From Mangrovimonas futianensis (GTDB lineage: Bacteria > Bacteroidota > Bacteroidia > Flavobacteriales > Flavobacteriaceae), in NCBI RefSeq assembly GCF_021245805.1, contig NZ_JAJJNF010000008.1, positions 124,001-188,000 on the forward strand: a stretch of 64,000 bases of DNA, read 5' to 3'. The position numbers and the translations under genes are program-made. The notes beneath the pieces are model-generated. The model searched no databases. It had not been told where the DNA came from and saw only the letters and a list, made by a program, of their open reading frames with translations. Shown piece by piece: positions 22,785 to 30,785 of the stretch. Each line of letters opens with the position of its first letter. Positions within the stretch are counted from its first letter, which is position 1.

Positions 22785-25163
22785 TTAGGCTGCGTACTTT
22801 TTCTTTCTAAGGTAATTAAACACCATACCAAAGATGCCTAACAGAACGAGCGGACACACAATGTTTATAAGTTGCCACTTTGTTTTTTCTTCACTTACCT
22901 TATTCATGTCCAAAAAGGCCATTTTGATATCTTTGGATCGAATGTTTATAAGTCCGCTGTCATCTAGAAGATAATTCACGCAATTCAAAAGGAATTCTTT
23001 GTTGCCATAAAGTTGGCCAGAGCTTCTATCAAAGCCTAATTCCAAAGGGCCATTTTTACCCAAATCATTTTTAATGATATCACCATCTCCAACAATGATC
23101 ATTTTTGAAGATACACCTTTGTCTTGACTATGTTTTAAATCAAATGGCTTGATTCTATTGTTGTATACGGAAGTGAATGAACCCTCTAAAAGTACAGCCA
23201 AATTTAGATTCGGTTTGGTGTACATTTTAGGGTCCGGTTCTTCGGTGGTCATACTTAAATCAATTTCCCTAGGAACACCATCCAATTTGGATAATATAGA
23301 ACTTTTTAAAAGAATGGTCTTGTGAATGTCGTTCTTAAGAGTGTCTATAGGACTCGCAAAATCAAATTTCACCCGATTAATGTTCTTCACAATAGGATGA
23401 TGGTTTTCTGGATCAACCAAAGGAGAATAGAACCAAGGGAAAGGTTGAAAACGAGCTTCACTGCCTTCACCTGTTGCCAATAAAATAGGAGCAGAGTAGA
23501 GGTCATTAACCAAATCTGGATTCACCCTCACACCATATTTAAAAAAGAAATCGGTCATGTTTAAGTCCCTTTGAATTGCATATCCTTTTCCTGTTTGGAA
23601 GAGGCTATCCATTTCCATATTCACAGCATCAAACATCCAAAGACTTTTACCCCCATTCATGGTGTATTGATCCAATACAAACTTCTCTTCCTCTGTAAAA
23701 GGCTCAATGGGTTTAGCCGAAATAATAAGATCATAATTTTTGAGATCACGCAGAGTTTTCTCCGGATTCCGGCTCACGCTATCTAAAGTAAACGGGGCGA
23801 TGTAGTAATAGTCTTTAATGGTTTTAACAAAGTCAAAAATATAACCATCACCTAATTGTCCATTCCCTTTTAGGATAGCAATTTTTTTACTTTTTGGATG
23901 AATCAGCTTGTTAAGACCATCTGCAAAGCCATACTCTAAATGTTGTACAGAATTGGTGACTAAGTCTTGTTGGGTAGCGCCCATTTTATTCTTAATCAAT
24001 GGGATAATCACCGTTTCTTCATTATAACTAGCAAGCGCCCACGGAAAAACAACTTCATAACTGCTTTTGCCTTGTTCTTCAACTGACAGTTGCATTGGGG
24101 TCATACCCCGAGCATTCAATTGTTGGATGTTATTTTGACGATTTTTTTCGTCTTCGATGGGGTTGATAAAATTAAAAGTAATTAACCCATTTTTAGATTC
24201 AAATTCTTCTAGTAGTTGCTTCGTTTCATCCTGTAACCTTCTAAATTCAGAAGGAAAACTTTCTCCTTCCAGAAAAACGTCGATGACAACTGGTGAATTA
24301 ACTTCTTCAATCATTTTTACCGTCGCCGGATTCAAAGTGTATCTTTGATCAGCAGTTAGGTCAAAGCGTTTGTAAACCGATTGTGTAAAAACCAGTACGA
24401 CCAATCCCAATCCTAAAACGATAAAAACTTTAGAATCATTTTTACCGATACGACGGTTATTAATTTTTAGAGTTGTTAGGGCTATAAATAAAAGAGAAAT
24501 AAATAGAAAATAGACAATATCCCGGGTATCTAAAACACCACGTCCCATACTCTTAAAATGGTAGCTCATACCAAATTTTTCAATCAACGTACTGGAGCTA
24601 AATTCTGCAACCCCTTCAAACCCTATGTAAAAGAAAAAACATAGAAATACCGCAATGATAAAAGACACGATTTGATTTTCAGAAAGGGTAGAAGAAAATA
24701 CTCCTATAGCTGTATAGGCAGCTACCAAAAACAACAATCCAAAGTATGAGCCAAGGGTACTTCCCATATCTAAGTTGCCCGTTGGAAGACCCAATTCATA
24801 AACAGTATAAATGTAGAGCAGTGTGGGGATAAGTGCCAAAATGATAAGTACAAATGATCCCAAATATTTTCCAAGAACGATTTGTAAATGTGAAATGGGT
24901 TTTGTGAGTAACAACTCTAGGGTTCCTTGCTTCTTTTCATCAGAGAAACACCTCATGGTCACGGCAGGAACCAAAAATAAAAGAATCCATGGAGCTAATA
25001 AAAAGAACGAGGATAAGTCGGCAAAACCATTATCCAAAACATTAAACTCCCCTTTGAACAACCAAAGAAACAGGCCATTGAGTAATAAAAAAACGGCAAT
25101 GACTAAGTAACCTATTGGAGATGCAAAAAACGAATTGATTTCTTTTCTAAAAAGGGCAAACAT
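22785..25163 (-). CDS. Fused gliding-motility ABC transporter protein GldF-GldG
   Basis: The 792-aa protein is continuous with no internal stop. Residues about 1-240 match GldF, an ABC-2-type permease: FALFRKEINSFFASPIGYLVI, SDEKKQGTLELLLTKPIS and six membrane helices. Residues about 255-792 match GldG: a membrane helix (VFIVLGLGLVVLVFTQSVYK), a large periplasmic region (FLEGESFPSEFRRLQDET) and a C-terminal membrane helix followed by RKKKYAA. In Flavobacterium johnsoniae these are separate genes of about 240 and 560 codons. With the ATPase GldA they form an ABC system needed for gliding and T9SS-related surface motility. gldA is not in this window. It lies in the order SAM-transferase, ABM protein, gldFG, dnaN. 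Confidence 0.9.
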   Translation of the reverse strand: MFALFRKEINSFFASPIGYLVIAVFLLLNGLFLWLFKGEFNVLDNGFADLSSFFLLAPWILLFLVPAVTMRCFSDEKKQGTLELLLTKPISHLQIVLGKYLGSFVLIILALIPTLLYIYTVYELGLPTGNLDMGSTLGSYFGLLFLVAAYTAIGVFSSTLSENQIVSFIIAVFLCFFFYIGFEGVAEFSSSTLIEKFGMSYHFKSMGRGVLDTRDIVYFLFISLLFIALTTLKINNRRIGKNDSKVFIVLGLGLVVLVFTQSVYKRFDLTADQRYTLNPATVKMIEEVNSPVVIDVFLEGESFPSEFRRLQDETKQLLEEFESKNGLITFNFINPIEDEKNRQNNIQQLNARGMTPMQLSVEEQGKSSYEVVFPWALASYNEETVIIPLIKNKMGATQQDLVTNSVQHLEYGFADGLNKLIHPKSKKIAILKGNGQLGDGYIFDFVKTIKDYYYIAPFTLDSVSRNPEKTLRDLKNYDLIISAKPIEPFTEEEKFVLDQYTMNGGKSLWMFDAVNMEMDSLFQTGKGYAIQRDLNMTDFFFKYGVRVNPDLVNDLYSAPILLATGEGSEARFQPFPWFYSPLVDPENHHPIVKNINRVKFDFASPIDTLKNDIHKTILLKSSILSKLDGVPREIDLSMTTEEPDPKMYTKPNLNLAVLLEGSFTSVYNNRIKPFDLKHSQDKGVSSKMIIVGDGDIIKNDLGKNGPLELGFDRSSGQLYGNKEFLLNCVNYLLDDSGLINIRSKDIKMAFLDMNKVSEEKTKWQLINIVCPLVLLGIFGMVFNYLRKKKYAA

Positions 25164-25178
25164 AATTGGTATGTTGAA

Positions 25179-25475
25179 TTAATTTAAGGAGTGTAATTTA
25201 TCCACACTCCAAGCTTGAGGTTTATCATTAAAAAGCGGTTTGGTTTGGGCCCAAACATTTTTGAATAATTCTGAGTTTCGATAGGTTTCAAGACAGTCAT
25301 CCGTAGCCCAATAACTGTATGTAAAAAAGATATTGGGTTGGTTCTTATCTCTATATAACTCTAAAAATTCACAGCCTTCAAAAGCTCTAATCTTATCTTT
25401 TACATTTTCAAAATTAGCTAGGAACTCATCAGTTTTTGAAGGGTCAAAACTCATTTTTACTATTCTTACAAACAT
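25179..25475 (-). CDS. ABM-domain (antibiotic biosynthesis monooxygenase-like) protein
   Basis: The 98-aa ferredoxin-like alpha+beta domain has MFVRIVKMSFDPSKTDEF, FEGCEFLELYRDKNQPNIFF and YSYWATDDCLETYRNSELF. These are features of the dimeric ABM/YgiN family, which includes quinol monooxygenases and heme-degrading proteins. The catalytic substrate cannot be predicted. It sits 2 bp after the SAM adenosyltransferase gene and 15 bp before gldFG, so it is an internal cistron of the operon. Confidence 0.85.
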   Translation of the reverse strand: MFVRIVKMSFDPSKTDEFLANFENVKDKIRAFEGCEFLELYRDKNQPNIFFTYSYWATDDCLETYRNSELFKNVWAQTKPLFNDKPQAWSVDKLHSLN

Positions 25476-25477
25476 AC

Positions 25478-26314
25478 TTAAGTTTTACTAAAGTTAACCG
25501 TTACCGTATCCATCAGGTTCAATCCCATGAGTGAAGACGCACTTCCAAAGGTAGCCGAATTACTTTTATAAACAGCAATTTCCAAAAAACCAGAGGAATT
25601 AAAAACGGCCATTCCCTTTCCTTCATCATTTCTTTTTTCTGGAGGAATGTTAAAATTGACAATATCGCTATAATTGTTGAAAATCTTTTTGAATTTATTG
25701 GACCTCACAAAAACCTCAAAATCACGTCCTTTTTGAGTGTTTTCAAAGAATTTACGTTTAATGTTTGTTATGACATTTCCATAATTATCCACATAAATGA
25801 CACTACCAATAATTTGGGTCTGCTCGTCATTCACATAGGGATGAATGTTTTTAATGGGCTTGATATGGTCAATGACCTTTCCAATAACTTCTAAAGTGCC
25901 GCCACGTGCAATATGACAGGCTACTTTTACAAAGACATCCAAAACAGGAAAACTTGTTGTGATTTTATCATGGATGTTGATTTCTACAATTTTTTCTGGG
26001 GCAATTTCAGAACAAATCATACTCATAATCCCATTATTGGCACAAATAAAATAATGACCATCCAGTTTTAATGCTATGTGCTTGTTTTCTGGGTGTAATT
26101 CAGAGTCTATACCAATGATATGAATGGTTCCTTTAGGAAAACTGCTAAAAGCATTTTGAATAATATAAGCCGCCTCGGGAATATTAAATGGAGAAACCGA
26201 GTGTGAGATATCAACAATTCTAACATCTGTCAATTCACTGTAAATAGCTCCTTTTATCGCACCAGCAAAGTGATCTTTCTCACCAAAATCAGTCGTTAAT
26301 GTGATAATTGCCAT
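25478..26314 (-). CDS. SAM hydroxide adenosyltransferase (DUF62 family)
   Basis: The 278-aa protein has the N-terminal signature MAIITLTTDFGEKDHFAGAIKG, HIIGIDSELHPENKHIA and FICANNGIMSMI, plus YVDNYGNVITNI in the C-terminal barrel. These mark the DUF62/fluorinase-related family. Known members hydrolyse S-adenosylmethionine to adenosine and methionine using hydroxide. Residues Asp and His in the first 60 positions (TDFG, D..H) are those expected for catalysis. It is the first gene of a minus-strand operon, facing phoH across a 110-bp divergent promoter region. Confidence 0.9.
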   Translation of the reverse strand: MAIITLTTDFGEKDHFAGAIKGAIYSELTDVRIVDISHSVSPFNIPEAAYIIQNAFSSFPKGTIHIIGIDSELHPENKHIALKLDGHYFICANNGIMSMICSEIAPEKIVEINIHDKITTSFPVLDVFVKVACHIARGGTLEVIGKVIDHIKPIKNIHPYVNDEQTQIIGSVIYVDNYGNVITNIKRKFFENTQKGRDFEVFVRSNKFKKIFNNYSDIVNFNIPPEKRNDEGKGMAVFNSSGFLEIAVYKSNSATFGSASSLMGLNLMDTVTVNFSKT

Positions 26315-26339
26315 AGAAGATTGTTGATATTTTTTTAAC

Positions 26340-26368
26340 TTGATACACGTTAAAATTGTGTAGTTTTG
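26340..26368 (+). promoter_or_regulatory. phoH operon promoter
   Basis: TTG (26340-26342), an 18-bp spacer and TAGTTTTG (26361-26368) exactly match the Bacteroidota -33/-7 consensus. They drive phoH-purC-PLP enzyme-bshB1. Confidence 0.78.
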
Positions 26369-26424
26369 TTAGAGACAAATCTAATAAATCTTGACTGAAA
26401 AAATTTAATTTAATCTCTTAGCTT

Positions 26425-27378
26425 TTGAACGAAATCATTATTGAACTTGAAGAGATGTCTCCAAAAGAATTTTTTGGAGCACAGAACGCTCACATTGAAC
26501 TCCTTAAAAAATACTATCCAAAACTTAAAATCGTCGCTAGAGGCAATAAAATTAAGGCCTATGGGGATGAAGATCTTTTGGAAGAATTTGACAGACGATT
26601 CACCATGCTCATGGAGCACTATGTGAAGTATAACAAACTGGATGAAAATGTTATTGAACGTGTCTTGACAAGTCAAAGTAAGGATGATTATGAAACGAGT
26701 GCCCAAAGTGGTGAAGTTATCGTTCATGGTGTAAATGGTAGAATTATAAGGGCTCAAACGGTAAATCAACGTCGTTTGGTTGAAAGCATTCAAAAGAATG
26801 ATATGGTTTTTGCTATTGGTCCTGCCGGTACAGGTAAGACCTATACTGGGGTGGCATTGGCAGTTCAAGCCTTAAAGGCCAAACAAGTAAAGAGAATCAT
26901 TTTGACCCGTCCAGCTGTAGAGGCAGGTGAAAATTTAGGGTTCTTACCAGGAGATTTAAAGGAAAAGTTAGATCCATACATGCAACCATTGTATGATGCT
27001 CTTAGGGATATGATACCAGCTGAAAAGCTTCAAATGTACATAGAGAATGGAACCATTCAAATTGCACCATTGGCTTTTATGCGTGGACGAACATTGGATC
27101 ATGCCTTTGTGATTTTGGATGAAGGTCAAAATACCACCCACAATCAAATGAAAATGTTTTTAACCCGTATGGGTAAAAACGCCAAGTTTCTTCTTACGGG
27201 AGATCCCGGACAAATCGATTTACCAAGAAGAACCATTTCCGGACTTAAAGAAGCCTTGTTGATTCTTAAGAATGTGGAAGGTGTGGGTATGGTCTTTTTG
27301 GATGACAAGGACGTGATTCGTCATAAACTAGTCAAGAAAATTATTGACGCTTATAAAAATATTGAGAATAGAGAATAA
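26425..27378 (+). CDS. phoH: PhoH-family ATPase
   Basis: The protein is 317 aa. Initiation is at TTG 26425 (LNEIIIELEEMSPKEFFGAQN); relatives begin at this position and there is no ATG nearby in frame. It has Walker A GPAGTGKT (132-139), LTRPAVEAGENLGFLPGDL, Walker B-like FVILDEGQNTT and LTGDPGQIDLP, the signature blocks of PhoH. PhoH proteins are cytoplasmic P-loop ATPases of the SF1-like class linked to RNA metabolism; the cellular substrate is not settled. The stop codon overlaps the purC start by 1 bp (TAATG), so the pair is translationally coupled. Confidence 0.95.
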   Translation: MNEIIIELEEMSPKEFFGAQNAHIELLKKYYPKLKIVARGNKIKAYGDEDLLEEFDRRFTMLMEHYVKYNKLDENVIERVLTSQSKDDYETSAQSGEVIVHGVNGRIIRAQTVNQRRLVESIQKNDMVFAIGPAGTGKTYTGVALAVQALKAKQVKRIILTRPAVEAGENLGFLPGDLKEKLDPYMQPLYDALRDMIPAEKLQMYIENGTIQIAPLAFMRGRTLDHAFVILDEGQNTTHNQMKMFLTRMGKNAKFLLTGDPGQIDLPRRTISGLKEALLILKNVEGVGMVFLDDKDVIRHKLVKKIIDAYKNIENRE

Positions 27379-28328
27379 TGAGTCAGACAATTACTGATAC
27401 CAATTTTAACTTTCCTGGACAGAAAAGTGTTTACAAAGGAAAAGTAAGGGAAGTTTATAACATTAATGATGAGCAATTAGTCATGATTGCTACAGATAGA
27501 TTAAGCGCCTTTGATGTGGTGATGCCAAAGGGCATTCCGTATAAAGGTCAAATTTTAAATCAAATAGCGACCAAAATGATGAAGGCTACCGAAGATTTGG
27601 TGCCCAATTGGTTGGTGGCAACTCCAGATCCCAATGTAGCCGTTGGAGATTTATGTGAACCATTTAAGGTTGAAATGGTCATTAGAGGTTATTTGTCAGG
27701 TCATGCTGCTAGGGAGTATAAAGCAGGCAAGCGATTGCTTTGTGGAGTACCTATGCCAGAAGGCATGAAGGAAAATGACAAGTTTCCAGAACCGATTATT
27801 ACGCCTGCAACCAAGGCAGAAAAAGGAGACCATGACGAGGACATTTCTCGCGAGGACATTTTAAAAAGAGGTATTGTTTCTGAAGCTGATTATGTGGTTT
27901 TGGAAGACTATACCAGAAAATTGTTTCAAAGAGGTTCTGAAATAGCGGCATCTAGAGGTTTAATATTGGTGGATACCAAGTATGAATTTGGAAAAACCAA
28001 AGAGGGTAAGATTGTGTTGATAGACGAAATTCACACCCCAGATTCTTCGCGTTATTTTTATGCCGATGGGTACCAAGAAAGACAGGATAACGGCGAGTCT
28101 CAAAAACAACTTTCCAAGGAGTTTGTTCGCCAATGGTTAATTTCTAACGGATTTCAAGGTTTGGAAGGACAAGTGGTACCCGAAATGAGTGATGAGTATA
28201 TTGAAACGGTAAGCGAGCGTTACATTGAGCTTTATGAAAATATTACTGGAGAATCCTTTGTCAAAGCTGATCTCAGTGATATTTCAAATCGAATTGAGCA
28301 CAACGTTTTGGAATACCTAAACCAATAA
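27378..28328 (+). CDS. purC: SAICAR synthetase
   Basis: The 316-aa protein has KVREVYNINDEQLVMIATDR, SAFDVVMPKGIPYKGQ, VIRGYLSGHAAREYKAG, ILVDTKYEFG and DEIHTPDSSRYF. These are the ATP- and substrate-binding blocks of phosphoribosylaminoimidazole-succinocarboxamide synthase. The enzyme joins CAIR and aspartate with ATP in purine synthesis. The roughly 300-aa form with the GHAAREYK segment is the yeast/Bacteroidota type. It is the second gene in the phoH operon and its start overlaps the phoH stop. Confidence 0.97.
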   Translation: MSQTITDTNFNFPGQKSVYKGKVREVYNINDEQLVMIATDRLSAFDVVMPKGIPYKGQILNQIATKMMKATEDLVPNWLVATPDPNVAVGDLCEPFKVEMVIRGYLSGHAAREYKAGKRLLCGVPMPEGMKENDKFPEPIITPATKAEKGDHDEDISREDILKRGIVSEADYVVLEDYTRKLFQRGSEIAASRGLILVDTKYEFGKTKEGKIVLIDEIHTPDSSRYFYADGYQERQDNGESQKQLSKEFVRQWLISNGFQGLEGQVVPEMSDEYIETVSERYIELYENITGESFVKADLSDISNRIEHNVLEYLNQ

Positions 28329-28334
28329 AATACT

Positions 28335-29483
28335 ATGTCAGAGAATAATCTTGGATTCAATACCACATGCGTACATACGGGTGAAGTGCCTGATGAACAA
28401 TTTAAAGGAGCAGTATCTCCCTTATATATGGCTACCTCCTATAAGTCTAATGAGGAGATAAAAAGGTATCCAAGAGCATTCAATACTCCAAATCAGGAGC
28501 ATCTGGCCAAGAAAATAGCAGCTTTGGAGTTTGCTGAATCTGGACTCATTTTTGGTTCTGGTATGGCAGCCATTAGTGCTGTATTTCTAACATTTTTGAA
28601 GTCTGGTGATCATTTGGTGGTACAAAATACATTGTATGGAGGAACTGCAAATTTTATTAAAAATGACTTATCCAGATATGGTGTTGAATTTACTTTTACC
28701 GATGGATATCAAGTGGAAGATTTTGAAAAAGCCATCCGGCCTAATACCAAATTAATCCATATTGAAACACCTTCCAATCCCTTATTGACAATCACGGATG
28801 TACGCGGTATTGGTGAATTGGGGAAAAAGAAGGGGATTTTAACTTCCATAGACAACACATTTGCTAGTCCAGTACTGCAGAATCCCATAAAATTGGGTAT
28901 AGACATTGTAATTCATTCGGCTACGAAATATTTAGGTGGTCATAGTGATATTATGGCAGGGGCAGTTGTTTCCACAGAAACAATTATGAAAGACATTCAT
29001 AGAGTAGCGATGAATTTTGGTGGATGCCTGAGTGACTTTACCGTGTGGATGCTTGAAAGGAGCATGAAAACTTTAGGTCTCAGGGTAAAGGCCCAAACTA
29101 GAAATGCCAAAAAATTGGCTAAGTTTTTATACACTCATGAAAATATCGAGAAAGTTTATTACCCTGGCTTAAAAAGCCATCCAGAACATGAGTTGGCTAA
29201 AAGTCAAATGAAGGGGTATGGAGCCATGATTTCTTTTGAATTAAAAGATGGCTTAGACGTTGCTAGGTTTTTTGATGCTCTTAAAATTATTAAACCATCT
29301 TTAAGTTTAGCAGGTGTTGAAAGCACCATGTTGTTGCCTGCTGAAACGTCCCATTCTTTTATCTCACAAGAAGAAAGAGATGCCATTGGCATTACCGATC
29401 GTTTAATTCGTTTTTCTGTAGGCATTGAGTCCAAAACGGATTTAATAAATGACATAGAACAAGCTATAGAAGCTTCTAAGTAA
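28335..29483 (+). CDS. Trans-sulfuration PLP enzyme (cystathionine gamma-synthase/lyase family)
   Basis: The 382-aa fold-type I Cys/Met metabolism PLP enzyme has TTCVHTGEVPDEQFKGAVSP, YGGTANF, ETPSNPLL, SIDNTFASP and the PLP-lysine motif HSATKYLGGHSD (Lys198). A Ser/Thr-rich GVESTMLLPAETSHS in the C-terminal domain is typical. It may make or cleave cystathionine or a related thioether in Met/Cys interconversion. Synthase, lyase and methionine gamma-lyase activities cannot be separated by eye. It lies 6 bp after purC and 9 bp before bshB1, placing thiol metabolism in this operon. Confidence 0.92.
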   Translation: MSENNLGFNTTCVHTGEVPDEQFKGAVSPLYMATSYKSNEEIKRYPRAFNTPNQEHLAKKIAALEFAESGLIFGSGMAAISAVFLTFLKSGDHLVVQNTLYGGTANFIKNDLSRYGVEFTFTDGYQVEDFEKAIRPNTKLIHIETPSNPLLTITDVRGIGELGKKKGILTSIDNTFASPVLQNPIKLGIDIVIHSATKYLGGHSDIMAGAVVSTETIMKDIHRVAMNFGGCLSDFTVWMLERSMKTLGLRVKAQTRNAKKLAKFLYTHENIEKVYYPGLKSHPEHELAKSQMKGYGAMISFELKDGLDVARFFDALKIIKPSLSLAGVESTMLLPAETSHSFISQEERDAIGITDRLIRFSVGIESKTDLINDIEQAIEASK

Positions 29484-29492
29484 AAAAAACAG

Positions 29493-30215
29493 ATGAAATT
29501 AGATATCCTTGCTATTGGAGCACATCCCGATGATGTAGAATTGGGGTGCGGTGCCACTATTGCAAAAGAAATTTCCAAAGGGAAAAAAGTAGGAATTATT
29601 GATTTGACTAGGGGCGAATTGGGAACTAGGGGAACTGCCGAAACCAGAGATTCTGAAGCCCAAGATGCTGCTAATGTTTTAGGAGTGCCCTTACGAATCA
29701 ACATGGAGTTTGCCGATGGATTTTTTGTAAATGATAAATGGCATCAATTAGAGCTTATTAAAATGATACGCAAGTTTCAACCGGAGGTGGTTTTATGCAA
29801 TGCTGTTGATGATAGACATATTGATCATGGTAAAGGAAGTAAGTTAGTAAGTGATGCGTGTTTTTTAAGTGGTTTAAGAAAAATAGATACCAAAATAGAG
29901 GACTCAGAAGAATGGCAAGAACCCTGGAGGCCTAAGCAGGTGTATCACTACGTTCAATGGAAAAATTTGGAGCCAGATATTGTAGTAGATGTAAGTGGAT
30001 TTGTCAATCAAAAAATGGAGTCGGTGTTGGCCTATAAAACTCAGTTTTATGATCCAAATAGTGAGGAACCAGAAACTCCTATCTCAAGCAAGAACTTCAC
30101 AGATAGTATCATATACAGAGCGAGGGATTTAGGTAGATTGATTGGTGTGGAATACGGCGAAGGCTTTACGGTAGAAAGATATCCAGCGGTAGATAGTTTG
30201 TTTGATTTAAAGTAA
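29493..30215 (+). CDS. bshB1: Bacillithiol biosynthesis deacetylase BshB1
   Basis: The 240-aa LmbE-like zinc deacetylase begins MKLDILAIGAHPDDVELGCG (zinc ligands His12, Asp15). It continues with LTRGELGTRGTAETRDSEA, NAVDDRHIDHGKGSKLV (second His pair) and VYHYVQWKNLEPDIVVDVS. BshB1 removes the acetyl group from GlcNAc-malate to give GlcN-malate, the precursor of bacillithiol, the low-molecular-weight thiol of many Flavobacteria. It is last in the phoH-purC-PLP operon, next to a sulfur amino-acid enzyme. Confidence 0.95.
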   Translation: MKLDILAIGAHPDDVELGCGATIAKEISKGKKVGIIDLTRGELGTRGTAETRDSEAQDAANVLGVPLRINMEFADGFFVNDKWHQLELIKMIRKFQPEVVLCNAVDDRHIDHGKGSKLVSDACFLSGLRKIDTKIEDSEEWQEPWRPKQVYHYVQWKNLEPDIVVDVSGFVNQKMESVLAYKTQFYDPNSEEPETPISSKNFTDSIIYRARDLGRLIGVEYGEGFTVERYPAVDSLFDLK

Positions 30216-30233
30216 ATTTTTTTAAAAAAAGTC

Positions 30234-30264
30234 TTTGCAGAAAAAAGGAAATAATATACATTTG
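30234..30264 (+). promoter_or_regulatory. tRNA-His promoter
   Basis: TTTG (30234-30237), a 19-bp spacer and TACATTTG (30257-30264) form a perfect -33/-7 pair, 15 bp before the tRNA. Confidence 0.82.
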
Positions 30265-30279
30265 CAATCCAATTAAAAT

Positions 30280-30354
30280 GGTGGTTGTAGCTCAGTTGGT
30301 TAGAGCGCCTGATTGTGGTTCAGGAGGTCGTCGGTTCGAGACCGATCTTCCACC
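30280..30354 (+). tRNA. tRNA-His (GTG anticodon)
   Basis: The cloverleaf shows D-arm GCTC/GAGC, anticodon stem CCTGA/TCAGG with loop TTGTGGT (anticodon GTG at 30315-30317) and T-arm GTCGG/CCGAT with loop TTCGAGA. The extra 5' G (-1, position 30280) opposite C73 is the histidine identity element. CCA is not fully encoded. Acceptor pairs 5-68 and 6-67 read T opposite T, which is unusual. The last 14 bases form part of a 57-bp direct repeat. Confidence 0.93.
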
Positions 30355-30397
30355 CAAAATAAAAGCCTTTCAGTTTTCTGAAAGGCTTCTTTTGTTT
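30341..30397 (+). repeat. 57-bp direct repeat, copy 1 (tRNA-His 3' end plus terminator)
   Basis: The repeat runs from the last T-loop base of tRNA-His through the terminator T-run. It is identical over all 57 bases to 30714-30770. It is the in-place copy, continuous with the functional tRNA. Confidence 0.95.
30363..30391 (+). terminator. tRNA-His terminator
   Basis: AAGCCTTTCAG (30363-30373) pairs with CTGAAAGGCTT (30378-30388), with a TTTT loop, followed by a T-rich tail. Confidence 0.9.
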
Positions 30398-30412
30398 ATA
30401 CAAGTTTCTACC

Positions 30413-30685
30413 ATGTATAGTGTTTATATATTATATTCTGAAAAGTTAGATAGTTATTATTAAGGTTATACTTCAAATATGGAAGAGCGTTTGTGGCGTC
30501 ATAATCAGGGCTATGAAAAGTTCACCTCTAAGGGTGTTCCTTGGAAATTGATACTGGTCATTAAGAAACCAACCAGATCTGAAGCAATGTTGTTGGAAAG
30601 AAAGCTAAAAAATCTAAATAGACTGCGATTAGAAAGTTTTATTACAAAGTACCAAGGTTCGAGCCAAGACAATCAACAGAGTTGA
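30413..30685 (+). pseudogene. GIY-YIG nuclease family gene interrupted by a stop codon
   Basis: The frame runs ATG 30413, MYSVYILYSEKLDSYY, then an in-frame TAA at 30461-30463. It continues in the same frame with GYTSNMEERLWRHNQGYEKF and a C-terminal half rich in Lys/Arg (LLERKLKNLNRLRLESFITKYQ) to 30685. This is the small (about 90-aa) GIY-YIG single-domain nuclease family: VYIL....YY.G.TSN supplies the GIY-YIG core with the first catalytic Tyr and Arg. One base change in TAA would restore the gene, so inactivation looks recent. An internal ATG at 30479 would yield only the C-terminal 68 residues. Confidence 0.88.
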
Positions 30686-30713
30686 TGTCTTGATGCAGAC
30701 TGTAGCGTCTACA

Positions 30714-30770
30714 ACCGATCTTCCACCCAAAATAAAAGCCTTTCAGTTTTCTGAAAGGCTTCTTTTGTTT
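30714..30770 (+). repeat. 57-bp direct repeat, copy 2 (orphan tRNA-His 3' end plus terminator)
   Basis: Exact copy of 30341-30397, with no tRNA 5' part in front. Its hairpin (30736-30746/30751-30761) also serves as terminator for the convergent M28 peptidase gene. Confidence 0.95.
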
Positions 30771-30785
30771 GGTGATGTAAGATTG

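Larger units (their letters stand above)
30398..30770 (+). mobile_element. Mini-element inserted at the tRNA-His 3' end (GIY-YIG payload, duplicated target)
   Basis: The 373-bp segment consists of a broken GIY-YIG nuclease gene plus a second exact copy of the tRNA-His 3' end and its terminator. The 57-bp repeat at both sides looks like attL/attR or a homing-type target duplication, leaving the tRNA functional. No integrase is present. Whether it moved by nuclease-driven recombination or a transient integrase is inference. Confidence 0.6.

Noticed and set aside
30278..30463. 61-aa open frame starting inside tRNA-His and ending in the GIY-YIG start
   Set aside because: Read-through of the tRNA and terminator into the pseudogene frame; the real nuclease start is ATG 30413.
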